64,000 bases of DNA. Origin: Bacteroides eggerthii (GTDB lineage Bacteria > Bacteroidota > Bacteroidia > Bacteroidales > Bacteroidaceae). The position numbers were made by a program, and so were the translations under genes. Shown here piece after piece: positions 34,126 through 43,252 of this stretch. Location: positions 1,520,001 through 1,584,000 of the forward strand of contig NZ_CP102258.1 in NCBI RefSeq assembly GCF_025146565.1, read 5' to 3'. Each line of letters begins with the position of its first letter. Position 1 is the first letter of the stretch. Below the pieces are notes generated by a model. It searched no databases and was not told where the DNA came from. It saw only the letters and a program-made list of their open reading frames with translations.

Positions 34126-35727
34126 TTACTTGAAATTCATAACTTTTCCTTCTGCACCAATGGCAGAATATGTCTTTCCGTCAATATTTAAGTTTTTGGC
34201 ATTCTTGACATTCAGTGTATGTCCTTTAGTCTCTATGTGTATGTTTTCCAGTACAACACCTTCTGCCTGGCTGATGACAACCCCTTCTTTGGCATCACTG
34301 ATGATCACATTCTTTACTGTTACATTCCTGATGGGCATTTCAGGCAATCCATTGAAGAACATGGCACGCCCGGAACCTTTACAGATAATGTTGGAGATGT
34401 GGATATTGCGGAAAGAAGGTGTTTCGACAGTCACTTCAGGTATGGATGCTTTCATGCGGCTTTTCAGATCTTCTTCCGTTTCTTCGCCGGCTGCTTTACC
34501 GCCATAGAATAAATCGAACAGTAGTGGTTCGTGAGGTATGTCAATCATGTGGATGTTGTGAATGTAGATTCCTTCTACAACACCGCCACGTCCTCTGGTA
34601 CTTTTGAATCGTAAACCGACATCTGTACCGAGGAAAGTACAGTCTGCCACATAGATGTTTTTCACACCTCCGGACATTTCACTGCCCACTACAAAGCCGC
34701 CATGGCCATGTAGTACTGTGTTGTTTTTCACGATGACGTTTTGACAAGGTTCGCCGCGTTCGCGTCCGTCTTTGTCTTTACCGGATTTAATGCAAATAGC
34801 GTCATCACCGGCGTCAAAAATGTTATTGATTATCAGAGCATTCTTGCAGGATTCCAAATCTAAGGCGTCACCGTTCTGAGAATACCAGGGGTTGAATACC
34901 TTAACCTGGTTGATGGTGATGTGCTCGCAAGATAGCGGATGCAGACACCAACTCGGTGAGTTTTTAAACGTAACCCCTTCTAATAAGACTTTTTTGCTCT
35001 TGACGATATTCAGTAATACCGGGCGCAACCATGGGCGGATTTCATTCCATTCTTCCTCGGTCTCAATACCTTCGGGATTATTGAACTCTTTACAGGCTAA
35101 TGCTCCTTTTAATGAGCCGGCTGTGGGATACCATATGGATTTGTCTACAACACCACCTGACTTCACGAGAGCATCCCATTGTCCGGCGGTAAGTTTGCCT
35201 TTCTTTACAGGACGCCAACTGTCACCCGAACCGTCGAATACGCCGTAGCCTGTAATTGCTATGTTTTCTGCGTTGCGTGCTGAGATAGGCGATTGGCAAC
35301 GGCGGGTATTTAAGCCTTCAAATGATGTTTCGAGAATAGGATAGGCATTGAAGTCATCCGAAAAGACAATCAATGCATTCTTTTCCGTATATAGATTGAC
35401 ATTACTTAACAGTTCGATAGGACCTGTTAACCACAATCCTTCCGGTATAACCACTTTGCCGCCACCTTTTGCATTGACTGCTTTAATGGCATCATTAATT
35501 GCTTTTGTGTTTAAGGTAATTCCATCGCCTTTCGCCCCGAATTGCAGAATATTGACTGTATAATCCGGAAATGAAGGCTGTTCTACTTTTGGCATATTAA
35601 AAGGAAGCTCTTTATAGATGCTTTCATCTATGGAGTTTTTGCACTGGGCATGGGCAGCGTTCTGTACAGGGAGTAACGCAAGAGAAAATGTGGTAAGCAC
35701 AAGTAGCTTTTTGAATAATGTGTCCAT
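34126..35727 (-). CDS. GH28 polygalacturonase-like hydrolase
   Basis: A 533-residue secreted parallel beta-helix enzyme with a signal peptide to about residue 27. It shows the full GH28 active-site set: NGDALDLESC (first Asp), DAGDDAICIKSG (paired Asp), GHGGFVVGSEMSGG (catalytic His region), and RFKSTRGRGG (substrate-binding Arg/Lys). It hydrolyses alpha-1,4 galacturonic linkages in pectin, exo or endo not decidable. It is the first gene of the leftward unit and its promoter carries the 21-bp direct repeat shared with GH105 and SusC. Confidence 0.94.
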   Translation of the reverse strand: MDTLFKKLLVLTTFSLALLPVQNAAHAQCKNSIDESIYKELPFNMPKVEQPSFPDYTVNILQFGAKGDGITLNTKAINDAIKAVNAKGGGKVVIPEGLWLTGPIELLSNVNLYTEKNALIVFSDDFNAYPILETSFEGLNTRRCQSPISARNAENIAITGYGVFDGSGDSWRPVKKGKLTAGQWDALVKSGGVVDKSIWYPTAGSLKGALACKEFNNPEGIETEEEWNEIRPWLRPVLLNIVKSKKVLLEGVTFKNSPSWCLHPLSCEHITINQVKVFNPWYSQNGDALDLESCKNALIINNIFDAGDDAICIKSGKDKDGRERGEPCQNVIVKNNTVLHGHGGFVVGSEMSGGVKNIYVADCTFLGTDVGLRFKSTRGRGGVVEGIYIHNIHMIDIPHEPLLFDLFYGGKAAGEETEEDLKSRMKASIPEVTVETPSFRNIHISNIICKGSGRAMFFNGLPEMPIRNVTVKNVIISDAKEGVVISQAEGVVLENIHIETKGHTLNVKNAKNLNIDGKTYSAIGAEGKVMNFK

Positions 35728-35937
35728 TCGTGATACTATATTAATTACTAATTATATGCAGTTACAAGGTAGATTGAAGACTGGTGTTTTCATCGTATCC
35801 GGCTATTAATTTCTTGTTTTTCCTCTTTTTTATTATCTTTCCGTAAGCGGCTCTCACGAGTTGCTTACGAAAGAAATAATAGTGGCTTAATTTTCTAACC
35901 TTTAAATATTATGAAAAAACCTCTTAATTACCTATTG

Positions 35938-36001
35938 CAAATGTATCGGGATTTGGCTGAAATGATGTGTACTAATTGTTGGTTTTGGTGTATTTTTTGT
36001 G
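35938..36001 (-). promoter_or_regulatory. GH28 promoter with 21-bp direct repeat
   Basis: Read leftward: CACAAAAAATACAC (plus 35988-36001) and AACAATTAGTACAC (35967-35980) are 21 bp apart, followed 21 bp later by TACATTTG (35938-35945). About 210 bp of leader then precede the GH28 ATG, with an AT-rich stretch and no frame of note. Confidence 0.62.
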
Positions 36002-36041
36002 GTTTTAGCCTTTTCTTTGCATGCTTTCGAGGTTTTTGCAC

Positions 36042-36049
36042 TATCTTTG
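36042..36049 (+). promoter_or_regulatory. -7 box of fabI
   Basis: TATCTTTG, 25 bp before the fabI ATG. A TTTG at 36016-36019 lies 22 bp upstream and could be the -33 element. Confidence 0.65.
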
Positions 36050-36074
36050 CAGCTCAATTTTAGTAAAATAAGGT

Positions 36075-36932
36075 ATGAGTTACAATTTGTTGAAAGGAAA
36101 AAGAGGCATTATATTCGGTGCTCTGAATGAGCAATCCATTGCCTGGAAAGTAGCGGAAAAAGCAGTAGAAGAAGGTGCCACTATCACCTTGTCTAATACA
36201 CCTGTTGCTGTACGTATGGGTGAAGTTTCGGCATTGGCCGAGAAGCTGAATTGCGAGGTCATTGCAGCAGATGCTACCAGTGTGGAAGATCTGGAGAATG
36301 TGTTTAAACGTTCTATGGAAGTGCTGGGCGGCCAGGTGGATTTCGTTCTCCATTCTATCGGTATGTCTCCTAACGTACGTAAGAAACGTACATACGATAA
36401 TCTTGATTATGATATGTTGGATAAAACGCTGGACATTTCGGCTGTTTCTTTCCATAAGATGATACAAGCTGCCAAGAAGATGAATGCTATTGCTGAATAT
36501 GGTTCTATTCTGGCTTTGAGTTATGTAGCTGCACAACGTACGTTCTATGGTTACAACGACATGGCGGATGCGAAAGCACTGTTGGAGTCTATCGCCCGTA
36601 GTTTCGGTTACATCTACGGACGTGAGCACAATGTACGTGTCAACACGATTTCACAGTCACCTACAATGACTACTGCAGGTTCCGGAGTAAAAGGTATGGA
36701 CAAGTTGTTCGACTTCGCCAACCGTATGTCTCCTTTGGGTAATGCTTCGGCTGATGAATGTGCTGATTACTGTATCGTTATGTTCTCCGACTTGACTCGT
36801 AAGGTCACTATGCAGAATCTGTTCCACGACGGAGGTTTCTCCAGTGTAGGTATGAGTCTGCGTGCCATGGCTACTTATGAAAAAGGTCTGGATGAATACA
36901 AAGATGAAAACGGAAATATAATTTATGGATAA
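36075..36932 (+). CDS. fabI: Enoyl-ACP reductase FabI
   Basis: A 285-residue short-chain dehydrogenase of the FabI type. The N-terminal GIIFGALNEQSIAWKVAEKA is the NAD-binding loop, LHSIGMSPN lies near residue 97, and the YGYNDMADAKALLES stretch holds the catalytic Tyr/Lys. RVNTISQSPTMTTAGSGV and DECADYCIVMFSD complete the family pattern. It reduces the enoyl-ACP double bond, the last step of each fatty acid elongation round, in the cytoplasm. It marks the right border of the pectin locus. Confidence 0.96.
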   Translation: MSYNLLKGKRGIIFGALNEQSIAWKVAEKAVEEGATITLSNTPVAVRMGEVSALAEKLNCEVIAADATSVEDLENVFKRSMEVLGGQVDFVLHSIGMSPNVRKKRTYDNLDYDMLDKTLDISAVSFHKMIQAAKKMNAIAEYGSILALSYVAAQRTFYGYNDMADAKALLESIARSFGYIYGREHNVRVNTISQSPTMTTAGSGVKGMDKLFDFANRMSPLGNASADECADYCIVMFSDLTRKVTMQNLFHDGGFSSVGMSLRAMATYEKGLDEYKDENGNIIYG

Positions 36933-37034
36933 TAAATAGTGATTGATGATTAGTTGGCTATGCCGGCTTATGGCAAGCCACTAATCATTAATAGCTAATC
37001 ATTAATCACTAGTTGCTAACTACCAATCATTGCC

Positions 37035-37739
37035 ATGCTTCCTGCGCTTTATCTGTTACCTGTTACTTTAGGAGACACTCCTGTTGAAACAGTATTGCCT
37101 TCTTATAATAAAGAAGTTATTTTGGGTATCCGCTATTTTATAGTAGAGGATGTGCGTTCGGCACGTCGTTTTTTGAAGAAAGTAGATAGGGAAATAGATA
37201 TTGACTCGCTTACGTTCTATACGCTTAATAAACATACATCACCGGAAGATATTTCCGGATATTTGATGCCGCTTGAAGACGGAAACTCTATGGGAGTGAT
37301 TTCTGAGGCTGGTTGTCCGGCAGTTGCCGATCCGGGGGCGGATGTTGTGGCGATAGCCCAACGCAAGAACTTGAGGGTGATTCCGCTGGTGGGGCCTTCT
37401 TCGATTATATTGTCGGTTATGGGTTCCGGTTTCAACGGACAAAGCTTTGCTTTTCATGGATATTTGCCTATTGAACCCGGTGAACGTGCCAAGAAATTGA
37501 AGGCGTTGGAACAGCGTGTGTACAATGAGCATCAAACCCAGCTTTTCATAGAAACTCCTTATCGCAATAATAAGATGATAGAGGATATCCTGCATAATTG
37601 CCGTCCTCAGACAAAGCTCTGTATTGCTGCCAATATTACATGTGAGGGAGAATATATTAAAACTAAAACAGTGAAGGAATGGCAGGGGAGAGTTCCCGAT
37701 CTCTCTAAGATTCCTTGTATTTTTCTCTTGTATAAATAA
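37035..37739 (+). CDS. RsmI-like SAM-dependent methyltransferase
   Basis: A 234-residue member of the tetrapyrrole methylase/RsmI superfamily. GVISEAGCPAVADPGADVV near 95-115 and RVIPLVGPSSIILSVMGSGFNG near 120-142 form the S-adenosylmethionine site. RsmI itself 2'-O-methylates C1402 of 16S rRNA; this protein is shorter and its N-terminus (YLLPVTLGDTPVE) differs, so the substrate is uncertain. Gene order after fabI is rightward with a 100-bp gap that contains an imperfect GATTAGT/ACTAATC hairpin. Its 3' end overlaps the convergent next gene by 35 bp. Confidence 0.85.
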   Translation: MLPALYLLPVTLGDTPVETVLPSYNKEVILGIRYFIVEDVRSARRFLKKVDREIDIDSLTFYTLNKHTSPEDISGYLMPLEDGNSMGVISEAGCPAVADPGADVVAIAQRKNLRVIPLVGPSSIILSVMGSGFNGQSFAFHGYLPIEPGERAKKLKALEQRVYNEHQTQLFIETPYRNNKMIEDILHNCRPQTKLCIAANITCEGEYIKTKTVKEWQGRVPDLSKIPCIFLLYK

Positions 37740-38823
37740 TCTCCTTTATCTGTTCGTATTCATGTTCGAAACAACTGCTGAAGAAGTTTCGATGAAGATT
37801 GTGTTCTATTTGCTGAAATGTCCAAAGCTTTCCACCTTTAAACTTTTTGTTGCATAAGATCGAATCATCATCCAAATCCAGAGTGAAGAGATAAATCAGG
37901 CGATTGGTCGCTTCATTTTCAAAATGATACATAAAGTTAAAGTGGAGATCCTGCAATGAAGCTGTTGGCAGGGTATTCAGTAATACTCTTTTTATTCCTT
38001 GTTCTAAAGTCTCTCCATATAACAAATAGCTTTCCATTAGCAGGTCTGTTTTGCCCTTCTCAAACATGCAACACTGAGGGCGTGGCAATAAGAACAACAT
38101 GCCATGTGCGGCTACGGTGATGCGAATGACCGGATTGATATATTCATTTTTCCGGTTAATAGCTTCTGAGGCTATCGCTTTGCCAATGACATCTCCTTTT
38201 GTAGTTACTATGGGTATGAATACGGTATGTTTCATCACCTTATTGAAATAGTATATACCGAATTGGTTGAACAGAATACTCAGTATGAATACACTGGGAG
38301 GAACGATACGGAATAAAACATATCGTGTCGTGTTACTCAGCGGATGACCGAAAAATATGGTGAGTAATATGATAAGGAAATGTAAGAATCCAAAAAGCAG
38401 TAACACGCGGGCAGATACTATGGCAGCTTCGGCTCCTTGTGCGAAAAATTGTTTGCAGCATTTATGAGTTTGGGCGGCGTGGTAATTTAAGAAGCGTTTT
38501 CTGTTCAGAAAGATAACGAATGGCGGAATAATGGCACTGATTTCCAATGTCAATGGAAACATTGCTTCCGAACAGTAATCGGTGGAGAAAAAGGACGTTA
38601 TAGTCAATAGCAATAACATTCCTGTTGTGCAATATAGTATAATCGGGGGGACATGTGAGCCTTTGCGTTGCAACATATAGATGCTAAACAATAATCCTAC
38701 ACCTGTACCGATGTAGATAGCTATGTCTTGTATTATGAATTCGCATAATATAATGGATATAATGACGGGAATATATCCCAGCGACATATTAAACTTGGAT
38801 GATAGAACTTTTTGCTTGCCCAT
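37705..38823 (-). CDS. Membrane protein with C-terminal NUDIX-like domain
   Basis: A 372-residue protein I do not recognise by name. The N-terminal half (about 15-215) has six or so hydrophobic segments in pairs. The C-terminal part (about 225-360) is soluble and reads like a NUDIX fold: IPIVTTKGDVIGKA, then LLMESYLLYGETLEQGIKRVL, without a complete Nudix box. The cysteine pairs KCCKQFF and PQCCMF are notable. Start 38823 (MGKQKVL) is chosen over 38856 because it is the first ATG near the first helix. It is leftward with lipA 54 bp upstream and overlaps the convergent methylase gene. Confidence 0.6.
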   Translation of the reverse strand: MGKQKVLSSKFNMSLGYIPVIISIILCEFIIQDIAIYIGTGVGLLFSIYMLQRKGSHVPPIILYCTTGMLLLLTITSFFSTDYCSEAMFPLTLEISAIIPPFVIFLNRKRFLNYHAAQTHKCCKQFFAQGAEAAIVSARVLLLFGFLHFLIILLTIFFGHPLSNTTRYVLFRIVPPSVFILSILFNQFGIYYFNKVMKHTVFIPIVTTKGDVIGKAIASEAINRKNEYINPVIRITVAAHGMLFLLPRPQCCMFEKGKTDLLMESYLLYGETLEQGIKRVLLNTLPTASLQDLHFNFMYHFENEATNRLIYLFTLDLDDDSILCNKKFKGGKLWTFQQIEHNLHRNFFSSCFEHEYEQIKEIIYTREKYKES

Positions 38824-38877
38824 TCTTATGTTATTTTGCCGTTTCCTTTTTAACAAACGGCTTGTGTGAAATGTTCT

Positions 38878-39747
38878 TTATTTCATCCTTTTTTGTAGAT
38901 ATAGGGTCGATTTTTCTGCATGGTAAGATGAACGAACCAATGGTGCACTTTCCACTTGGGTGAACCCTTTCTTTAATCCAAGCTCTTTGTAAATGGCAAA
39001 TTGGGCGGGAGTAATATATTCGGCTACCGCATAATGTTTATGCGTAGGCTGTAAATATTGTCCGATAGTAAGTAGCTGGCAATTTGCATTGCGTAAGTCA
39101 TCCATTAGTTCTTCCACTTCATCCGGAGTTTCTCCAAGACCGACCATGATACCGGATTTGGTGGTGGTACCGCTTTCTGCTATTTGTCGCAGCACTTCAA
39201 GGCTTGTTTCATAGCGGGCTGCGCTCCGTACCAGTGGACTGATACGTTTCACTGTTTCCATATTATGGGAGATTATTTCCGGTTGGGCTTCGATTACTTT
39301 ATCTATCAGCTCTTTTCTGCCCTGAAAGTCGGGAATTAATACTTCAACAGTCGTTTCGGGGTTGAGGCGTTTGATTTCACGAATCGTTTGCGCCCAATGA
39401 GCTGCACCAAGATCCGGCAGGTCATCCCTGTCCACAGAAGTGACAACGGCATGAGAGAGCTTCATTAAGGCGATAGATTCGGCTACGTGTACGGGTTCTT
39501 TCGGATCCAAGGGCATAGGTTTGCCAGTTTGCGTATTGCAGAATTTGCAGCAACGGGTACAGATGTCTCCGCCTATCATGAAAGTGGCTGTACCTCTTCC
39601 CCAACATTCTCCCATATTGGGACAGCGCCCACTGCTGCAGATTGTATGCAGGCAGTGGGATTCTACAATGCGCTTTGTTTCGGTGTAACGTTCGTTAGCG
39701 CCGATACTGATTTTGAGCCATTCCGGCTTACGTACTCTTTCAGTCAT
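38878..39747 (-). CDS. lipA: Lipoyl synthase LipA
   Basis: A 289-residue radical SAM enzyme. The auxiliary iron-sulfur cluster cysteines are in the CSSGRCPNMGEC segment near residue 38, and the radical SAM CTRCCKFC motif follows near residue 63. The C-terminal RSSYHAEK supplies the conserved Ser ligand. It inserts two sulfur atoms into protein-bound octanoate to make lipoyl groups for pyruvate and glycine cleavage complexes. The ATG starts directly after the stop of the upstream DPP-IV gene, so the two are co-transcribed. Confidence 0.97.
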   Translation of the reverse strand: MTERVRKPEWLKISIGANERYTETKRIVESHCLHTICSSGRCPNMGECWGRGTATFMIGGDICTRCCKFCNTQTGKPMPLDPKEPVHVAESIALMKLSHAVVTSVDRDDLPDLGAAHWAQTIREIKRLNPETTVEVLIPDFQGRKELIDKVIEAQPEIISHNMETVKRISPLVRSAARYETSLEVLRQIAESGTTTKSGIMVGLGETPDEVEELMDDLRNANCQLLTIGQYLQPTHKHYAVAEYITPAQFAIYKELGLKKGFTQVESAPLVRSSYHAEKSTLYLQKRMK

Positions 39748-41964
39748 TTATTTTTTCAACTCCCGGTTAAAGAAATTCGTCAACTTGGTGTACAGATGTA
39801 AACGGGTGTTACCGCCAAATATACTGTGGTTACGATTGGTGTAAACCTGCATATCAAATTGCTTGTCAAGTTGTACGAGGTGCTCGGCGTATTCCACACA
39901 ATTCTGGAAATGAACGTTGTCGTCAGCCATGCCATGTACTAATAACAGGTTACCATGCAAATTGTTGGCACGTGTAAAGGCGGATGAAGCTTTATAACCT
40001 TCGGCGTTTTCTTTCGGGGTGCGCATGAAACGCTCACCGTATACGGTATCGTAATAATTCCAGTCGGTGACCGGAGCAACGGCAACTCCTGCTTTGAACA
40101 CCGGAGTTCCTTCACTCATGCTCATAATGGTCATGTATCCGCCATAACTCCAGCCCCATATGCCGATACGGTCTTTGTCCACATAAGGTTGCCGTCCCAA
40201 ATATAAAGCCGTTTCTACCTGGTCTTTGGCTTCTTTGATACCGAGGTTCAGATAAGTTACTTTGGCAAATTCCGCACCGCGTCCGCCGGTTCCACGTCCG
40301 TCTACACATACTACAACGTATCCTTGAGATGCCATATATGTCTCCCAACTCACACCGAACTTGTCAAGAACCTGTTGCGAACCGGGACCGCTGTACTGAT
40401 ACATCAAAGCCGGATATTTTTTGCTGGAGGAGAAGTTGGTCGGCTTCATCATCCAACCGTTCAGGGTAATTCCGTCAGAGGTTTGAAACGAGAAAAACTC
40501 TTTTTGGGGCATATCATATCCTCTTAACTTTTGCTTTAGAACAGCGTTGTCTACAAGCGTAGTCAATGTCTTCCCTGTATTATCATTCAGGGTAATGACA
40601 GTAGGAGTATCTAAATTTGAGTAACGGTTCATGAAGTACTTCATATCTGTACTGAACTGTGCGCTATTTGTTCCGGCTTGTGACGATAACTTAATCTTCT
40701 TGCCTTTGCGGTCTATCTTATAGATAGCGCTGCGTAGCGGGCTTTCTTCGTTACTGCTGAAATAGAAACAGTCATCTTCGGGGTCATAACCCAGGAAGTC
40801 CTGCACTTCATAAGGGCCGGAAGTAACCTGTTTGATAAGGTTTCCGCCTATGCTATACCAGTACAAGTGGTTGTATCCGCTCTTTTCGCTGACGAAACTG
40901 AAGTTTTCCGGGTAGAAAATGATGTTATCGAATACATTTTCACGAATATAAGTGTCGCTTTCGTCGCGTACGGCAAGCTTGCAGACGGTGCTGCGCGGAT
41001 CGGCAAAGTACAGATCGAACCGGTTTTGGTGGCGATTCAACGTCATAACCGCCAGCTTGTTCGGATCTTGCGTAAAACGGATGCGTGGGATATATCCCCC
41101 TTCTTCCAGCGGAACGTTGATTTTACGAATTACTTTGGATTTGATGTCAAAAGTATGTACGGATACTTTTGAGTTCTTTTCACCAGTTTTGGGATATTTA
41201 TAGGTATATTCTCCCGGATATTTTTCATAAGGAGTCATATGAGGCGCTTCTCCGGCAAATACAGGGAAAGTATACGACGGCACTTCCTTCTCGTCAAAAC
41301 GGATGAACGCCAACATCTTGCTGTCGGGACTGAATTCCAATGCGCGGTTAAAAGCAAACTCTTCTTCATATACCCAGTCGGGAATACCGTTCAATACTTC
41401 ATTGCGTTTGCCGTCTTCGGTTACCTGGCTTTCGCTGTTGCCGTAGAGCAGTTTCACGAGGAAAATATTGTTGTCACGAACAAAGGCCACCTGATATCCG
41501 TCGGGCGAGAAAACAGGAATTTGTTGAGGACCGCCGTCTGACAGCTTTTCTACTACATTGTTTATCTTGCCGTCCAAATTTCGCTTCAGACTATATATAT
41601 AGTGTACTGCCGTATAGGAACGGCGGTAGATTGGAGTTGTTTCGGTTGCGATAAGCAATTTGCTACCGTCCGGAGAAAAACTGTAACTGTCGAACTTCTT
41701 GAACGGACATTCGCGGGCGGTAGCGGCGTCGAACAACACTTCCACCGGTTTACCTGTTTTGAAAGAGTATTTGATAATTTGAGTCTTATCCGCATTCATT
41801 TGCGAATAGTGCTCCCCGTCTCCCGGGATAGGAATAACGCCTGAAATTCCTTGAGGAATAAATTCCCCGGATACAATCTCTTTTAAATTGAGTGGTTTGC
41901 CGCTTTGGGCAAAACTTGCCAGTGTACAAAGGCAGAAAAGAAGTGCAAAACTTATCTTTTTCAT
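39748..41964 (-). CDS. Dipeptidyl peptidase IV, family S9B
   Basis: A 738-residue secreted serine peptidase; the signal peptide is MKKISFALLFCLCTLASFAQ. A beta-propeller N-domain (about 40-480) precedes an alpha/beta-hydrolase domain (about 495-738). The triad is Ser in GWSYGGY, Asp in MADDNVHF and His in RNHSIFG. It removes X-Pro dipeptides in the periplasm. Start 41964 gives a proper signal peptide; the open frame extends to 41991. lipA follows with no gap. Confidence 0.95.
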   Translation of the reverse strand: MKKISFALLFCLCTLASFAQSGKPLNLKEIVSGEFIPQGISGVIPIPGDGEHYSQMNADKTQIIKYSFKTGKPVEVLFDAATARECPFKKFDSYSFSPDGSKLLIATETTPIYRRSYTAVHYIYSLKRNLDGKINNVVEKLSDGGPQQIPVFSPDGYQVAFVRDNNIFLVKLLYGNSESQVTEDGKRNEVLNGIPDWVYEEEFAFNRALEFSPDSKMLAFIRFDEKEVPSYTFPVFAGEAPHMTPYEKYPGEYTYKYPKTGEKNSKVSVHTFDIKSKVIRKINVPLEEGGYIPRIRFTQDPNKLAVMTLNRHQNRFDLYFADPRSTVCKLAVRDESDTYIRENVFDNIIFYPENFSFVSEKSGYNHLYWYSIGGNLIKQVTSGPYEVQDFLGYDPEDDCFYFSSNEESPLRSAIYKIDRKGKKIKLSSQAGTNSAQFSTDMKYFMNRYSNLDTPTVITLNDNTGKTLTTLVDNAVLKQKLRGYDMPQKEFFSFQTSDGITLNGWMMKPTNFSSSKKYPALMYQYSGPGSQQVLDKFGVSWETYMASQGYVVVCVDGRGTGGRGAEFAKVTYLNLGIKEAKDQVETALYLGRQPYVDKDRIGIWGWSYGGYMTIMSMSEGTPVFKAGVAVAPVTDWNYYDTVYGERFMRTPKENAEGYKASSAFTRANNLHGNLLLVHGMADDNVHFQNCVEYAEHLVQLDKQFDMQVYTNRNHSIFGGNTRLHLYTKLTNFFNRELKK

Positions 41965-42246
41965 ATCTCTTAATTCGGTTATTGGGTACAAATATACGAT
42001 AAAGAGAAAATCTAATCTAATTAATAAATGATAAATTCCCTGCTTGTCTTTTACTGGTGACTTTTTGTTGATTTTACATGTCTGATATTTGCGTGTTATT
42101 AAGAGGGGGCAGTTTTGTAGCTATGCCTTTTGACAGAAAGCGCTTTTAATATAGATTTAGAGGTATTTATGAACATTTTTTCTGTATTAGTGAAGGATCT
42201 TGCATACTTTAAAGAAAGAAATATAAGCTATGTGTAACTTAAATAT

Positions 42247-42254
42247 TATATTTG
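42247..42254 (+). promoter_or_regulatory. -7 box before the aquaporin gene
   Basis: TATATTTG, 86 bp before the aquaporin ATG, within a 376-bp gap (41965-42340). The rest of the gap is AT-rich; I see no other gene, RNA or repeat in it. Confidence 0.5.
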
Positions 42255-42340
42255 TGGCATAAGTTATTTTGTGTTTACTGTGCAGTCTTTTTGTGGAGAT
42301 ACATGGAAACGCGACAAGTTTAATTTAATAAATTGTAGTT

Positions 42341-43018
42341 ATGAAAAAGTACATTGCAGAAATGTTCGGAACTATGGTTCTCGTCCTCATGGGTTGTGGC
42401 ACAGCAATCAGTTTATCATGTACATCAGCCGATCCCAATTTATCATCTACGGTGATAGGAACCGCACTTGCTTTTGGGCTCTCGGTAGTAGCTATGGCAT
42501 ACACTATTGGCGGTATTTCCGGTTGTCATATCAATCCGGCAATAACCTTGGGATGTTTACTGTCCGGACGCATTAGTGGGAAAGAAGCAGGTATGTATAT
42601 GCTGTTTCAAGTGATTGGAGCTATTTTAGGCTCTGTGATTCTTTGGGGATTGACTTCTAATGCCAGTTTGGTAGGAACGGGTGCCAATGTCTGTCAGGAA
42701 GGAGTTTCCATAATGGGTGGTCTGTTGGCTGAAGTTGTGTTCACATTTGTGTTTGTTCTGGTTGTGCTGGGTACTACCGATGCCCAGAAAGGTGCAGGAA
42801 ATTTTGCAGGACTTGCCATTGGCCTTTCTTTGGTACTTGTTCACTTGGCTTGTATTCGTTATACCGGGACTTCGGTCAATCCGGCACGTAGTATAGGGCC
42901 TGCTCTTTTTCAGGGAGGAGAGGCATTAAGCCAACTTTGGATTTTCATTATTGGTCCATTCATCGGTGCGGCTTTGAGTGCTGGAGTGTGGAATATATTT
43001 GCAGAAAAAAAGGGTTGA
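42341..43018 (+). CDS. Aquaporin / MIP family channel
   Basis: A 225-residue membrane channel with six helices and both half-helix NPA motifs: INPAITLG near residue 67 and VNPARSIGP near 180. The sequence is closest in style to AqpZ-type water channels, but glycerol transport cannot be excluded. It stands alone, with its own promoter and a strong terminator at 43118. Confidence 0.93.
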   Translation: MKKYIAEMFGTMVLVLMGCGTAISLSCTSADPNLSSTVIGTALAFGLSVVAMAYTIGGISGCHINPAITLGCLLSGRISGKEAGMYMLFQVIGAILGSVILWGLTSNASLVGTGANVCQEGVSIMGGLLAEVVFTFVFVLVVLGTTDAQKGAGNFAGLAIGLSLVLVHLACIRYTGTSVNPARSIGPALFQGGEALSQLWIFIIGPFIGAALSAGVWNIFAEKKG

Positions 43019-43117
43019 CATGTGATGGGTAAGCTTATTTTCCTGAATGGGGAGGTTGCTGTTTTTAATACCTTCTAAACAGGGCGCTTTTATTTGTTTA
43101 AATAGATAGAATAAAGA

Positions 43118-43152
43118 AACCTACTGGCTGACGTCAGTAGGTTCTTTTTTTG
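43118..43152 (+). terminator. Rho-independent terminator after the aquaporin gene
   Basis: AACCTACTG (43118-43126), 8-nt loop, CAGTAGGTT (43135-43143), then C and a T-run to about 43151. The stem is a perfect 9 bp. Confidence 0.88.
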
Positions 43153-43252
43153 TGTTTGAGCAGGCTGAAAATGAAAAACACGAGAAAGCTGCCTATATTA
43201 ATGTAATATATAATGTAAAATACCTATTTTTGCTTTTAAATATAATAGAACT

